DNA of 64,000 nucleotides from Streptomyces erythrochromogenes. Lineage in GTDB: Bacteria; Actinomycetota; Actinomycetes; Streptomycetales; Streptomycetaceae. Under the pieces are notes generated by a model. The model worked only from the letters and a program-made list of their open reading frames with translations. It did no database searches and was not told the origin of the DNA. Shown here piece after piece: positions 1 through 9,341 of this stretch; within the stretch, counting starts at the first letter, position 1, and each line of letters starts with the position of its first letter. Location: NCBI RefSeq assembly GCF_036170895.1, contig NZ_CP108036.1, forward strand, positions 7,537,501 to 7,601,500. Reading direction: 5' to 3'. The translations under genes were made by a program, and so were the position numbers.

Positions 1-324
1 CAGATTTCAGGGAGCGTTGACATCCCGGCCTCACCGAGCCCAGTCCAGTCCGAGGGTGGCCAGTATTCTTGTCCATGAGCGGTCTTTGTGATCAGTGGCT
101 GGTGTGGTGGCCTGGGCTGATCAGTTGCCCTGTGGTTGTCCTGGGGTGGCGTGGGTGCGGTGTGTGGGCAGCCTGAGTGGGTGTCTGGTCTGCGGTTTGT
201 CAGGCAGGCAGCTGGGTGATCAGGCAGCTTGGGCAGTTGATCAGATTCAGTGATTGCTGGTACGGGGGGTGCTCCGCGCTACGTGCCCCCCAGGCCTGTC
301 ACAGGCGGTCAGTAGCCTCTCGTC
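1..324. other. Non-coding lead region with TGATCAG words
   Basis: No convincing gene is seen in either strand. The stretch is visibly richer in T and lower in GC than the rest of the window. It carries four copies of the palindromic word TGATCAG (starts at 89, 118, 217 and 238), which is far more than expected by chance in DNA of this composition. An 11-base palindrome, CCTGTCACAGG (295-305), sits just before the first gene. The stretch may be a regulatory region or the edge of a mobile segment. Confidence 0.5.
295..324 (+). promoter_or_regulatory. Candidate leaderless promoter with palindrome
   Basis: TAGCCT (313-318) fits the actinobacterial -10 pattern TAnnnT. It lies six bases before the ATG at 325, where no ribosome binding site is visible, so a leaderless transcript is plausible. 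The palindrome CCTGTCACAGG (295-305) would lie between the -35 and -10 positions, as an operator would. This is inferred from spacing only. Confidence 0.3.
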
Positions 325-972
325 ATGCAGACAGCGCTGATGATCTACGACGGCTCCGCACCGGCCGATTCCGACGTCCCGCGCACCGGGGGCGTGCCGC
401 TGGCTCCTGCTGGCTTCGCCTGGCCCCTGTGCGGCTGCGGGGGGCCGCTTCAGTTCTTTGCCCATCTCCCCGTCGAGGACTGTGTCCTGTCGGTGTTCCT
501 GTGCCAGAACGACCCCGGGGCGTGTGAGTTCTGGGACGCGAGTTCCAGCGCGAACAGGGTCTACCTGTTTCCCCGGGAGGAACTGCGGCCGGTAGCCGTA
601 CCCGAGGCTGGACTGACGCTGCTGCCTGCCACCTCGGCCATCCGCACCCACGTCGTGACGATCGACCCCGAAGAGGCCTGCGACGAAGAAGGGATCGAGC
701 CCGACGCCTACGACCTGGCCCGCTCGGGATGGAAGCGGGAACCCGAAGAGCGATTCGGGGAGCAGCGCGAAGTGCTCGGGTCACTCGGAGGCAGCCCCTC
801 CTACCTTGAGGACGACCGCCTGCCCGTGTGTCCCTCCTGCACCGGCACCATGGAGTTCGCGGCACACCTGGAGGAGGGGAGAACCCGGGAGACCGCGATG
901 AACCTCGGCGGTCAGCTGGGCTACGTCTTCGTCTGCCGCCCTTGTCGCGAGGGAGCCTTCCTCACCGGCTGA
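325..972 (+). CDS. DUF1963-like (YwqG-type) hypothetical protein
   Basis: A 215-residue cytosolic protein. Residues 21-50 (GGVPLAPAGFAWPLCGCGG, then leucine/phenylalanine-rich text) resemble the start of DUF1963/YwqG-type proteins, which have no firmly assigned biochemical role. Several CxxC-like pairs (CGCG near 36; CPSC near 172; CRPC near 205) suggest a bound metal such as zinc. No signal peptide or membrane segment is present. The ATG has no clear ribosome binding site but a good -10 hexamer lies six bases upstream. Third-position GC is lower than in the genes to the right, consistent with acquired DNA. Family assignment is tentative. Confidence 0.55.
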   Translation: MQTALMIYDGSAPADSDVPRTGGVPLAPAGFAWPLCGCGGPLQFFAHLPVEDCVLSVFLCQNDPGACEFWDASSSANRVYLFPREELRPVAVPEAGLTLLPATSAIRTHVVTIDPEEACDEEGIEPDAYDLARSGWKREPEERFGEQREVLGSLGGSPSYLEDDRLPVCPSCTGTMEFAAHLEEGRTRETAMNLGGQLGYVFVCRPCREGAFLTG

Positions 973-1125
973 GGGCCACCTGCGAGGGGTACTGACGGTG
1001 ACGCTGTCGCCGGTTCGAGACGCCGCAGAGCGCCCCTGGGGCGGAGGCGGTGCCGGCCGTGTGCGCGGCGCTGCGCCGGAAGTCTCGGCCCTGGTTGAGT
1101 CTCCCGTGGGGGGAGACATCAAGCT

Positions 1126-2091
1126 GTGGGCATGGACAGCGACACGCTCTATTCCATCGGAGAACTATCCCGCCGGACCGGCCTGACGGTGAAGACCATC
1201 CGGTTCTATTCCGACAAGGGCATCGTCCCGCCAACCGAACGGAGCCCGGCGGGATACCGGCTCTACGGCCTCGACGCACTCGCACGCCTGGACCTGGCCC
1301 GCACACTGCGTGATCTTGGGCTCGACCTGGCGACCGTGCGCAAGGTGCTGGACCGGGAGGCGTCCGTACCGGAAGTCACGGAAGCACACGCCAACGCCTT
1401 GGACGTGCAGATCCAGACTCTCCGCCTGCGCCGGGCAGTACTCCGCGCAATCGCCAGACGCGGCCCCACCACCATGGAGATGGACCTCATGCACCGACTC
1501 GCCACGCTCTCCCAGGCCGAACGACGCCGTCTGGTATCCGGCTTTGTCGACGTCACCTTCAAAGGCCTTCACGCCAACCCGGAGTTCGTGTCCCTGATGC
1601 GAACCTCCATGCCCGAACTCCCCGACGATCCCACGCCCGAACAGGTCGAGGCCTGGGTGGAACTCGCCGGACTCTGCCAGAACGCAGACTTCCGTGTCAC
1701 GATACGCCGCACAGCTGAGGACCAGGCGGAAGAGCCTTCCCCGCAGGACGTCAGCACCCTGCACGACGCTCTCAACCAAGCGATGCGTGAACGAATCGAC
1801 GAAGCGGAATCCTCCGGCCTCCTGCCGGCCTCCGCCGAGGGCGCATCCCTTACAGACTCACTGGGCGGCCTCTACGCCCACGCATTCGAGCGTGCCGGCG
1901 AAAGCGATCTGCGCCGCTGGCTCCTCGCCCGCCTGCAGACAACCGCCGACCCACACGTGGAGCGCTACTGGCAGCTCCTGGCAATGATCAATGGATGGCC
2001 CGCATCACCAACGCTTGCTCCCGTTTACTCCTGGTTCACCACCGTCTTCGCCAAGAGCGATGACGACGATCGCAAACGTCTGATGCGATGA
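1126..2091 (+). CDS. MerR family transcriptional regulator
   Basis: A DNA-binding regulator of 321 residues. The N-terminal winged helix-turn-helix is clear at residues 6-75 (YSIGELSRRTGLTVKTIRFY, then the PAGYRLYG wing). The remaining 245 residues form a helical C-terminal part with no cysteine cluster, so a metal-sensing MerR is unlikely and an effector-binding or TipA-like sensor is more probable. The GTG at 1126 is preferred over the ATG at 1132 because a GGGGGAG sequence lies about 11 bases upstream of it. The stop codon overlaps the start of the next gene (ATGA), so the two are translationally coupled. The ligand is unknown. Confidence 0.85.
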   Translation: MGMDSDTLYSIGELSRRTGLTVKTIRFYSDKGIVPPTERSPAGYRLYGLDALARLDLARTLRDLGLDLATVRKVLDREASVPEVTEAHANALDVQIQTLRLRRAVLRAIARRGPTTMEMDLMHRLATLSQAERRRLVSGFVDVTFKGLHANPEFVSLMRTSMPELPDDPTPEQVEAWVELAGLCQNADFRVTIRRTAEDQAEEPSPQDVSTLHDALNQAMRERIDEAESSGLLPASAEGASLTDSLGGLYAHAFERAGESDLRRWLLARLQTTADPHVERYWQLLAMINGWPASPTLAPVYSWFTTVFAKSDDDDRKRLMR

Positions 2092-2444
2092 GGACGCGCG
2101 AGCTGAAGTTCGGCCTGTACGCAGACGAGCAGGGGCTGGCATGGGTCAAGAAACTCGTTGAGGACGCTGTGGGCTCCCGCAGCGCCCGGATCAGCGGTGA
2201 GACCGTCGCACACACTTTTCCCAGGAGTGGGCTGTCAACCGATGACGTGTACGACTTTCTGGCGGAACAGTGGGCCGTGGAACATCCTGCTCAGAGCAGC
2301 GACGCACGGGAACTGATCGAGCTGCGCGTCCACTTGGTGTGTTCCCTGCGGACATGGCGGGCGATCCGCAAGACAGTGATCAAGACTTTGTGTCCAGAGG
2401 GAATGACCCCCCACACCTGCCGTGTTCCATGGATGGCTGCCTGA
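2088..2444 (+). CDS. Hypothetical protein coupled to MerR gene
   Basis: A 118-residue protein that I do not recognise. Its ATG overlaps the MerR stop codon by four bases, so it is read from the same transcript and is probably functionally tied to that regulator. It is soluble, of mixed charge, with no membrane segment or known motif. The last 15 residues run into the damaged region to the right, so the C-terminus may have been altered by an insertion event. Codon use is less GC-biased than in the main part of the window. Confidence 0.55.
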   Translation: MRTRELKFGLYADEQGLAWVKKLVEDAVGSRSARISGETVAHTFPRSGLSTDDVYDFLAEQWAVEHPAQSSDARELIELRVHLVCSLRTWRAIRKTVIKTLCPEGMTPHTCRVPWMAA

Positions 2445-2574
2445 AATGGTTCGCGGTGCCCGGTGGCGCACGAGATGGCCGCCGTGTAGATCGCGGCCAC
2501 ACCGATTCCGGACCCGCAGGCCGTATCACCGCGGGGCAGGACCGCAGGCCACCCTCGGCCCGGTCCGCCCGGGA

Positions 2575-2668
2575 CTGCTTCTCATCGGCGGCTTCGACGA
2601 GCTCGTTGACCAGCTTGGTCGCCAGGACGTACTTGACCCGATAGCCAGCCGTCGCGGCCTCGGTCCCC
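2575..2668 (-). pseudogene. IS21-family IstB helper fragment
   Basis: About 27 residues on the minus strand (GYRVKYVLATKLVNELVEAA and the next few residues) match the segment after the Walker A region of IstB-type ATP-binding transposition helpers common in actinomycetes. The frame continues into unrelated sequence on both sides, so neither the Walker motifs nor the istA gene is present. This is a short scar of a former IS21-like element, recognised from memory of the family. Confidence 0.6.
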
Positions 2669-2790
2669 CCGCGGCGACCGGCGCCGAGCGCTGGGCCGCC
2701 TACCTGGAGCTCGACGGTGTGCTCGGGGAGGTCGCCGAGGGGGCGGACGGGCGGCTCGGGTTCCAGGCGGCCTTTCCCGTGCACCGCTGA
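2659..2790 (+). pseudogene. 3' remnant of a truncated gene
   Basis: A plus-strand frame of about 43 residues ending GRLGFQAAFPVHR and a TGA at 2788-2790 has strongly GC-biased third positions, as real genes here do, yet has no plausible start or upstream domain. It begins just where the IstB fragment ends, so it is probably the tail of a gene cut by the insertion. The original function cannot be told. The rest of the gap (2445-2880) shows no other supported feature. Confidence 0.3.
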
Positions 2791-2880
2791 GCGGGCGGTC
2801 GTGTCCGACCGGCCGGGGCGCCGTGCGCGTGGTGGGATGGGTCGGGGCGGGGTCCACCAGCACACGGAGAGGTCGGGTAC

Positions 2881-3831
2881 ATGTCCGAGTCGGGCCGGAG
2901 CGGCCAGGAAACCATGCGGGCGATGGCGTACGAGACGTACGGCGGGACGGAGGTGCTCTCCGAGACCCGGCTGCCACGGCCCAAGTTCGGCCCCGGCGAG
3001 GTCCTCGTCCGGGTCAAGTGCGCCGCAGTCAACCCCGTCGACTGGAAGATCATGGCGGGCGGCCTCGACCCCCTCATGGACGTGGTCTACCCCGTGGTCC
3101 CCGGCTGGGACGTCGCCGGCACGGTCGAGAAGGTCGGCATCGACGTCCCCGAGTACGCCGAGGGCGACGAGGTCATCGCCTACGCCCGCAAGGACTACGT
3201 CCACGGCGGGACCTTCGCCGAGTTCGTCACCGTGCCCGTACGCGCGCTCGCGCACAAGCCCGCCTCGCTGAGCTGGGCGGAGGCGGCCGGACTGCCGCTC
3301 GCCGGGCTCACCGCCTACCAGCTGCTCACCCGCCTCGGCACCGGCAAGGACGACATCGTCCTCATCCACGGCGCCGCCGGCGGCGTCGGCTCCCTCGGTG
3401 TGCAGATCGCCCGCTCGCTCGGCGCCCGCGTCATCGGCACGGCGTCCCCCCGCAACCACGACCGGGTGCGCGAACTCGGCGCCGAGCCCGTCGAATACGG
3501 CGACGGGCTGGCCGACCGCGTCCGCGCCCTCGTGCCCGACGGGCCCACCGTCGTCGCGGACTTCGTCGGCGGCGTCGGCGCAGTCACCCGGGAGGTCCTC
3601 CACGACGACGGCCGGCACGCGTCCATCGCCGACCCCAGCGTGCTCGGATCCGGCGGCGAATGGATCTGGGTCCGCCCCGTCGGCAGCGACCTGGCCGAAC
3701 TGGGCCGGCTCGCCGACAGCGGGCAGCTGAAGGTGCCCGTCGCCAAGACCTTCCCGCTGTCCGAGCTGGCGGCCGCCTTCGAGCTCAGCCAGGGCGGCCA
3801 CACCGCGGGAAAGATCATCATCGAGGTCTGA
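2881..3831 (+). CDS. NADP-dependent quinone oxidoreductase-like enzyme
   Basis: A zinc-independent medium-chain dehydrogenase/reductase of 316 residues. The N-terminal GroES-like domain (residues 12-130) carries the AVNPVDWKIMAG signature of the quinone reductase branch, followed by a Rossmann domain with the nucleotide-binding turn HGAAGGVGSLGVQIA near residue 164. The zinc ligands of alcohol dehydrogenases are absent. It should reduce a quinone or enone with NADPH in the cytosol; the physiological substrate is not evident. The ATG at 2881 has GGAGAGG upstream. It stands alone and converges on the RNA-repair operon. Confidence 0.85.
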   Translation: MSESGRSGQETMRAMAYETYGGTEVLSETRLPRPKFGPGEVLVRVKCAAVNPVDWKIMAGGLDPLMDVVYPVVPGWDVAGTVEKVGIDVPEYAEGDEVIAYARKDYVHGGTFAEFVTVPVRALAHKPASLSWAEAAGLPLAGLTAYQLLTRLGTGKDDIVLIHGAAGGVGSLGVQIARSLGARVIGTASPRNHDRVRELGAEPVEYGDGLADRVRALVPDGPTVVADFVGGVGAVTREVLHDDGRHASIADPSVLGSGGEWIWVRPVGSDLAELGRLADSGQLKVPVAKTFPLSELAAAFELSQGGHTAGKIIIEV

Positions 3832-3873
3832 CCCCTGGACCGTCTCCGCGAAGCAGCGCCGCCGGCCTGCGGT

Positions 3874-6747
3874 TCAGGCGCCCAGGTCCGGCACCTCACC
3901 ACCCGCCGCCCAGGACACCTCGACCCCCCGCAGGCCGGCCCGCCAGTGGTCGGCCGGCCCGGCCAGCCGCGCCGCGTCCGGCGGCGCGGCACCCAGGCCG
4001 ATCACGTACCGGGCCAGGCCCGGCCCGGACTCGAAGGGACGGGGCCACGCGTGCGCGCCGGTGACGCCGGCCTCCTCCAGCGCACCGAGGAGCGCCCGCA
4101 ACCGCCCGCGCATCCGGCCCCGTACCTCCTCGAACTCCGCCTCGGACGTCCGTACGGTCACCACCGCCCAGGCGGCGTGCCGGCGGTGCGGCGGCGGTGC
4201 GGCCGCGGCCAGGGCGTCCGCAGCGAGCCCCGACTCCAGCAGCTCCCAGGCCCCGTACAGCTCCTGCACCAGGAGGTCCCGCAGACCCGGTGTCACCTGG
4301 GCCGTGCAACTGCGCACCGGCTCCGACGGGGTGAGGACCGTGACCGGATCCGGCCCCGCGGCGGACGCCGCCCACGCGACCGGCTCGCGCCAGTCCCAGG
4401 CGGCCCACCGCCCGAAGAACTCCCGCACCAGGGCGTCCGGCGGCAGGGCCCCCGCCTCCCGGACCGTGCGCGCCGCGAGGACCGACCAGGCCAGTCCCGG
4501 CAGCCCCCCGAACGGTGCCGAGTCCAGCCCCCTGGCCCGCGCCCACGCCTTCACCCGCCGCGCGAGTCCGGCGAACGCGGCATGCTCCGCACCCACCGCC
4601 TCCCGTACGGCGTCGGCGTCGCTCACCGCGCTCAGCGCGACGGAGGCGGCCTCGCCCAGCTCCGCCCGGCGCGCCACCGCCAGCGCCGGATCCAGATCGC
4701 CGGTGGGGACCACCACCAGATCGACGGACAGCGCCCCGACACTGAAGCGCAGGCCCGGCACGCGGGCCCCCGTCACCTCGCGCAGCCCGCGGGCCTGCGG
4801 CAGCGCGGCCGCAACCCGCTCGCGCACCGAGGCCGCGTCGACCGGTCCCGGCAGCGCCACCACCAGGTCCAGATCGGCCCCCGGCAGGTCGCAGCCCATC
4901 CGGCGGGAGCCGGCCACGTGCACCCGCGCACCGGGCAGCGCGGCCCCGACGCGCGCGGCCACCGACTCGGCGTGATCCGCCTCGGCCCCCGACCGACGCT
5001 CCGCCGGGTGCCCCGGCAGGTGCCCCGGCAGGGGTTCGGGCAGCGGCTCCGGGGTCCAGCGCACCTCGCCCGTCCCCAGTGCCACCGTCGCCCGGACCCG
5101 CATCGGCCCGTCCCCGCGCCGCGAGAGCACGGCGAGCTCCCCGACCCGCGCGGACACCGCCCCGCCGAGACGCGCCGCGAACTCGGCGACCGCCCGCTGC
5201 GGGTCGCGGCTGCGCCCCAACGTCAGATGCGGCGTGTACCCCCCGTACGCGCCGGAACGCCCCCGGCATCCGGGGAACCGCTCCGCCAGCGCGCGCCGGA
5301 GCTCCTGCCACGGCGCCTCACCGGCCGCCGCCGGATCCAGCCAGACGGTGGCCTCCTCACGGTGCCCGAAGCTGTGCACACCCTCCAGCCGAGCCTCGAA
5401 CGGAGCGCTGTCCGCGGCCACTTCGGCCAGCAGCGGAACGGCCTCGGCGAAGGAGGACTCCGGCACGAAACCGAAGAGCAGGTTCACGTGCGCGGGCCAG
5501 CGCGCGTCCGCCGGGTCGTGGTCCCGGCGCACCTCCCGCACCGCGTCCGGGAGGCGCGGCGGCAGCCACGCCACCGCCGTCCGCACGGTCGCCGGCACGT
5601 CGAGCCGCGTCGGCCCGTCGCCGGGCGTCCCGAACTCCACCGTCGCCTCCACCCCGAAGTGGTCCGAGACGAACAGTCCGTCGGGGGCCGGGGAGTCGCC
5701 GCGCAGCGCCGCCCGTGTCACCCGGGCCGGGGCGGAGCCCAGCAGGATCCGGTCCAGCCGCCCCGCGCGGCCCGTCAGCGAACCCACCGCGGCCAGCGGA
5801 TTGGCCACCGGGTCGAAGGTCGGCGTGGCGTCCGCCGCCCCGTGCACCTCGCACCAGGCGTCCCGCATGCCGAGCGCGGGCGCCGGCCCCTCGGCCCCGT
5901 GGCGGCCGTCGTTGAAGTCGCCCAGAAGGGCCACACCGGCGTCGACGCCGCCCAGGCCCTCCGCGAGCCGGGCCAGTTCGGCCTCCCGCCGCTCGTGCCC
6001 GTTCTCGGTGTGGTCGCTGGTCAGGTGGGTGGCGGCGACGACCAGCGGCCCGGCCGCGGTGTCCACCGTCACGGCGGTGACCGCCTTGTGCGGGCGGAAC
6101 ACGTGCAGGCCCGCCTCCCGTAGCGGCAGCCGGCTCAGCACCAGCAGCCCGCACTCGGCGACGTCCCGGCCGCCGGGATCCGTGCCCAGGGTGTACCCGG
6201 CCCGCACCCACGGCGCCGCCAGCAGCATGCCGAGCAGCTCCGGCTCGACCTCCTGGAGCGCGATCACGTCGGCGTCCGCGACGGCCAGATCGTCCAGCAG
6301 GAGCGGCCTGCGCCGGGCGGTGGCGATGCGCGGGGCGTCGTAGCGGTCCCACAGGGTGTTCCAGGTCAGCAGCCGCACCGAGGACGGTGCCGCCGCAGTG
6401 TCCACAGGGCCGGCCTGGGCGGGACGCCACGCGCCGCCGCCCGCCGGATCCCACGCGTACGGGGTCCGCGCCGTGAAGAAGGGCGCCCGCAGCAAGCGCG
6501 GATCACGGACCCGGCCCGCCGCGGTCACGTCGATCAGGTCCACGCCGGTGGCCCGGTCCCACACCAGCTCGCCGTCCGCCTCGACGAACAGCACCCGGTG
6601 CCAGGGGATGTCCCCGCCGGGCACGAAGGAGGGCAGCGGGACCCGCTTCGGCGGCGCTCCGCGCTGGAGCAGGCCGAGCACGAACCGCGCCGGATCGAAC
6701 CGGGGGTCCCAGCGGACCTGGTGGTAGAGCTGCTCACTGGTGCGCAT
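3874..6747 (-). CDS. MJ1316-EEP-2H-poly(A) polymerase RNA repair protein
   Basis: A 957-residue chain of RNA end-processing domains. Residues 1-75 form an MJ1316 (DUF504) domain, thought to recognise cyclic RNA ends. Residues 123-372 are an endonuclease/exonuclease/phosphatase domain with its expected motifs (TWNT 128-131, QE 165-166, GDFND 276-280, SDH 361-363). Residues 405-565 are a 2H (LigT-like) phosphoesterase with HVN at 420 and HLT at 507; the first motif has Asn for the usual Thr/Ser. Residues 590-840 are a eukaryote-like poly(A) polymerase with GS at 613-614, DLDL at 625-628 and a third Asp at 676. The start overlaps the ligase gene by 14 bases. The chain suggests recognition, trimming, cyclic phosphate opening and nucleotide addition on broken RNA. 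Confidence 0.85.
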   Translation of the reverse strand: MRTSEQLYHQVRWDPRFDPARFVLGLLQRGAPPKRVPLPSFVPGGDIPWHRVLFVEADGELVWDRATGVDLIDVTAAGRVRDPRLLRAPFFTARTPYAWDPAGGGAWRPAQAGPVDTAAAPSSVRLLTWNTLWDRYDAPRIATARRRPLLLDDLAVADADVIALQEVEPELLGMLLAAPWVRAGYTLGTDPGGRDVAECGLLVLSRLPLREAGLHVFRPHKAVTAVTVDTAAGPLVVAATHLTSDHTENGHERREAELARLAEGLGGVDAGVALLGDFNDGRHGAEGPAPALGMRDAWCEVHGAADATPTFDPVANPLAAVGSLTGRAGRLDRILLGSAPARVTRAALRGDSPAPDGLFVSDHFGVEATVEFGTPGDGPTRLDVPATVRTAVAWLPPRLPDAVREVRRDHDPADARWPAHVNLLFGFVPESSFAEAVPLLAEVAADSAPFEARLEGVHSFGHREEATVWLDPAAAGEAPWQELRRALAERFPGCRGRSGAYGGYTPHLTLGRSRDPQRAVAEFAARLGGAVSARVGELAVLSRRGDGPMRVRATVALGTGEVRWTPEPLPEPLPGHLPGHPAERRSGAEADHAESVAARVGAALPGARVHVAGSRRMGCDLPGADLDLVVALPGPVDAASVRERVAAALPQARGLREVTGARVPGLRFSVGALSVDLVVVPTGDLDPALAVARRAELGEAASVALSAVSDADAVREAVGAEHAAFAGLARRVKAWARARGLDSAPFGGLPGLAWSVLAARTVREAGALPPDALVREFFGRWAAWDWREPVAWAASAAGPDPVTVLTPSEPVRSCTAQVTPGLRDLLVQELYGAWELLESGLAADALAAAAPPPHRRHAAWAVVTVRTSEAEFEEVRGRMRGRLRALLGALEEAGVTGAHAWPRPFESGPGLARYVIGLGAAPPDAARLAGPADHWRAGLRGVEVSWAAGGEVPDLGA

Positions 6748-8518
6748 CGCGACCTCCGCCCGCCGTGACCGGGCCGGCCGCGAGGGTGCCCGCCGTGTCC
6801 TCCACGTCCCCGCCCGCGCCGACGTACCACGTACGGTGCGCCCGGCCCGCGCACGGCGGGCTGAACCGGCGCAGCTGCGCGGCCAGCACCTGCGGCGGCA
6901 CCGGATGCGGGCGCACACCGTTGCGGCGCTCCAGTTCCGCCTTCTCGACCAGCACCACGGCATGGGTGACCAGCGCGTCGCGGCGGCGCGCCACCGCACC
7001 GGCCAGCCCGCGCTGCTGTCCGGTGAGCGAGGTGGCGTCCCACACCACCGTGCCGCCGCGGGCCAGGGCGGCGTCGAGCCGGTCCAGGCCTTCGCGGAGC
7101 ACCTCCTGGTTGGCCCGCTGGTCCGTACGCGAACCCCGTGCGGTGCGCAGGTCGTCGAGGGAGACGTACGCGTCCACGCCGGGCAGGCCGCGGCCGAAGG
7201 TGCTCTTCCCGCTGCCCGAGGGACCGCACAGCTGCACCAGTCGGGGAAACGATCCGTCGCGCCACTGCCACGTCGCCGCCACGGCCTCCTCCACCGAGGA
7301 TCCGGAGATCCTGCCGTCCGCGAACGCGCGCCGGGCCTCCGCCCAGCAGCGGTCGGCCGCGGCCGCGTCCAGCCCGGCGAGTGGCTCCCGCAGCGCGGCG
7401 CGCAGGGACTCCAGCGGATCCGGGCCGCCGAGCAGGCCCGCCTCCTCGGCCCACAGCGCGGACCACGCCACGTACTCACGCGCCTCGGGCCCGTCGGCCA
7501 GTGTCCCGGCGAGCGCGTGCAGCACCCCGAGATCGGCCGCCGCGGCCATCCGTACGAGCCCGGCCCGCCGGTCCGCGTCGGGGAACGGCCGCTGGAGGTA
7601 CGGGTACAGCCCGAGCAGGTCGCCCACCCGCCGGGCGAGTCCCATCCCGGCAGGTCCCGCGGCGAGCCGTGCGGCGACCCGGGCCCGCGGTTCGCGGCGC
7701 AGCGCGGCGGCGAGCACCCCGGCCAGCCGGTCCTCGCCGGTCCGCCCCGAGGCGTCGATCCGGGCGGCGGCCTCGGAGACCTCGGCGACCGTGCCCGCGA
7801 TCGGGACCGCGTCCGTGTCTTCGCCCCGGTCCGTGCCGACGGCGGCCGACAGGGCCGCGACATCGGGCTCGGCGCCCGAGCGCACCGCCCACAACGGGGC
7901 CGCCCGACCGAGCCCGTTGGGCACGACCTCCGCGTACATCCAGTGGGTGTCGGTCTGCACGTGGCCGCCCCGCACCCACTTGGCCACGCAACTCCCGAAG
8001 TCCGCACGGGTGAAGGCGGCGGCCGTGCGCACGACGTAGCCCTCCTGACGGGCGGTGTCGAGCCTCAGCCTGCGCAGCGCGCGCTCGTCGAAGGTGCCGC
8101 GCCACAGCACGCGCGGGGTGGGCACGCCCAGGCCGCGCAGGAACCCTACGGTCCGGTCCCAGTCGAGACAGTGCTCCCCGTCCCAGACCGAGAACCCGTA
8201 GAACCAGCTGTCCAGGTCCTCGTAGGGGATCGAGTGCCGGGCGTAGAGGTTCTCCCCGCACACCCGCCATCCGGCCGGGATGCCGGGGCCGATCCGGCCC
8301 TGGAGGCCCTTGACCCAGGCCCGTGAGGGGTGGTGTCCGGAGTCGAGCGAGCGGGCGTGCAGCCCGTCCGCGTACAGGGTGGTGTTCTCCCCGTCGAGCT
8401 TCTCGGTGACCACGACCTCCCGCCCGGTCAGCCCCGCCGACCCGACGGCCCGGACGTCGTCCGCCGAAGCCCCGGGCGACCAGGGCAGATGAGGCGTACG
8501 GGGATAGTGGGTGCGCAT
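6734..8518 (-). CDS. RNA ligase fused to P-loop polynucleotide kinase
   Basis: A 594-residue repair enzyme. The N-terminal half is an Rnl2-like nucleotidyltransferase with motif I EKLDGEN (K40 is the adenylated lysine), GENLYARHS near 88, WFYGFSVWD at 105-113, motif IV EGYVVR at 159-164 and motif V VAKWVR at 178-183. Residues 425-560 form a P-loop kinase with GPSGSGKST at 432-440 and D455-D456 as likely catalytic acids. Together they could phosphorylate a 5' end and seal RNA. The ATG at 8518 has GGAGCGG upstream. It is the promoter-proximal gene of the operon. Target RNA is unknown; a nuclease-damaged tRNA is the usual proposal for such systems. Confidence 0.85.
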   Translation of the reverse strand: MRTHYPRTPHLPWSPGASADDVRAVGSAGLTGREVVVTEKLDGENTTLYADGLHARSLDSGHHPSRAWVKGLQGRIGPGIPAGWRVCGENLYARHSIPYEDLDSWFYGFSVWDGEHCLDWDRTVGFLRGLGVPTPRVLWRGTFDERALRRLRLDTARQEGYVVRTAAAFTRADFGSCVAKWVRGGHVQTDTHWMYAEVVPNGLGRAAPLWAVRSGAEPDVAALSAAVGTDRGEDTDAVPIAGTVAEVSEAAARIDASGRTGEDRLAGVLAAALRREPRARVAARLAAGPAGMGLARRVGDLLGLYPYLQRPFPDADRRAGLVRMAAAADLGVLHALAGTLADGPEAREYVAWSALWAEEAGLLGGPDPLESLRAALREPLAGLDAAAADRCWAEARRAFADGRISGSSVEEAVAATWQWRDGSFPRLVQLCGPSGSGKSTFGRGLPGVDAYVSLDDLRTARGSRTDQRANQEVLREGLDRLDAALARGGTVVWDATSLTGQQRGLAGAVARRRDALVTHAVVLVEKAELERRNGVRPHPVPPQVLAAQLRRFSPPCAGRAHRTWYVGAGGDVEDTAGTLAAGPVTAGGGRDAHQ

Positions 8519-8588
8519 GGTCCGCTCCGGCTCGACGACGTGGTTCGCCGTCACTGTAGGTATCGGGGAGCGGGTGGATCCACCCAAT

Positions 8589-9074
8589 TCAGCGGCAGAG
8601 GGCCACGATGGCCGGTGACACCGTGCCCTTGGCCGCCTCGCACAGGGGAGCCATGTCGTACGAACGGCCCGGGGCGGGGCGGGACTTCGCCGGCGCCGCC
8701 GGCTGTCGGCGGGCCTTCGCCCGGGGCGCGGGCTTCGCCGGCTTCCCCGGCTTCGCGGTCCTGGGGGGCTCGGCCCTGCGCGGCGGACGCACCGGCCGGG
8801 CCGGCTGCTCGGCGGCGGCGGCCGGCCGCTGCGGCGCCGACGCCGGTACGGACACGGGTTCGTCCGGCTCCGGCGCGGGTTCCGCGGCCCCTGCGGACGG
8901 CAGCAGGACCAACGGCCCGGCCGCGACCATGGATTCACGCTGCAGCCCGCGGTTTCCGGCGGGCGCCGGCTGCGGCGGGTCCGGCGCGGGGACGGGAGCG
9001 GGATGCACCGTCACGCATCCGGAGGCCATGACGAGCGCGGCGAGTGTCAGGGGCAGGGCCCGGCGCAGCTGCAT
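8589..9074 (-). CDS. Putative lipoprotein
   Basis: A 161-residue exported protein. The first 20 residues form a lipoprotein signal peptide ending in the lipobox LVMASGC, so the mature protein should be lipid-anchored outside the membrane. A long proline/alanine/lysine-rich linker (about residues 28-135) would span the wall, and a short C-terminal domain with two cysteines (PLCEAAKGTVSPAIVALC) could form a disulfide. The function is unknown. It ends 70 bases before the RNA ligase start, so some read-through into the RNA-repair operon is possible, though the two are not obviously linked in role. Confidence 0.75.
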   Translation of the reverse strand: MQLRRALPLTLAALVMASGCVTVHPAPVPAPDPPQPAPAGNRGLQRESMVAAGPLVLLPSAGAAEPAPEPDEPVSVPASAPQRPAAAAEQPARPVRPPRRAEPPRTAKPGKPAKPAPRAKARRQPAAPAKSRPAPGRSYDMAPLCEAAKGTVSPAIVALCR

Positions 9075-9341
9075 CCGACCACCCTGCCGCACCCGCGCCG
9101 CGGGGGCCGCGCCGATCACACGGTCGGGTGACGGCGGCCCTCCCACCCGAAACCCTTCGGCGACCGCACCGGCGGCACCGGTCACGCCCGCTCGGCGTGC
9201 ACCGGGCGCGCACGCTGCGTGACGGCCCGGAGCGGATCCGGAGCTGCGCCGGAGCGGATCCGGGCGATCGAACATACGATGGGCGGGAACCGGCGCGGGC
9301 GGCTCGCCGCGCCGCCGGACCGGGCCGCCCCTGGGAGACGC

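Noticed and set aside
2380..3801. A 473-residue minus-strand ORF opposite the quinone oxidoreductase
   Set aside because: It is the antisense shadow of that gene, apart from the short IstB fragment near its end.
3874..8007. A longer minus-strand reading of the RNA repair protein
   Set aside because: The first 420 codons are a shadow of the ligase gene; the true N-terminus is the MJ1316 domain at 6747.
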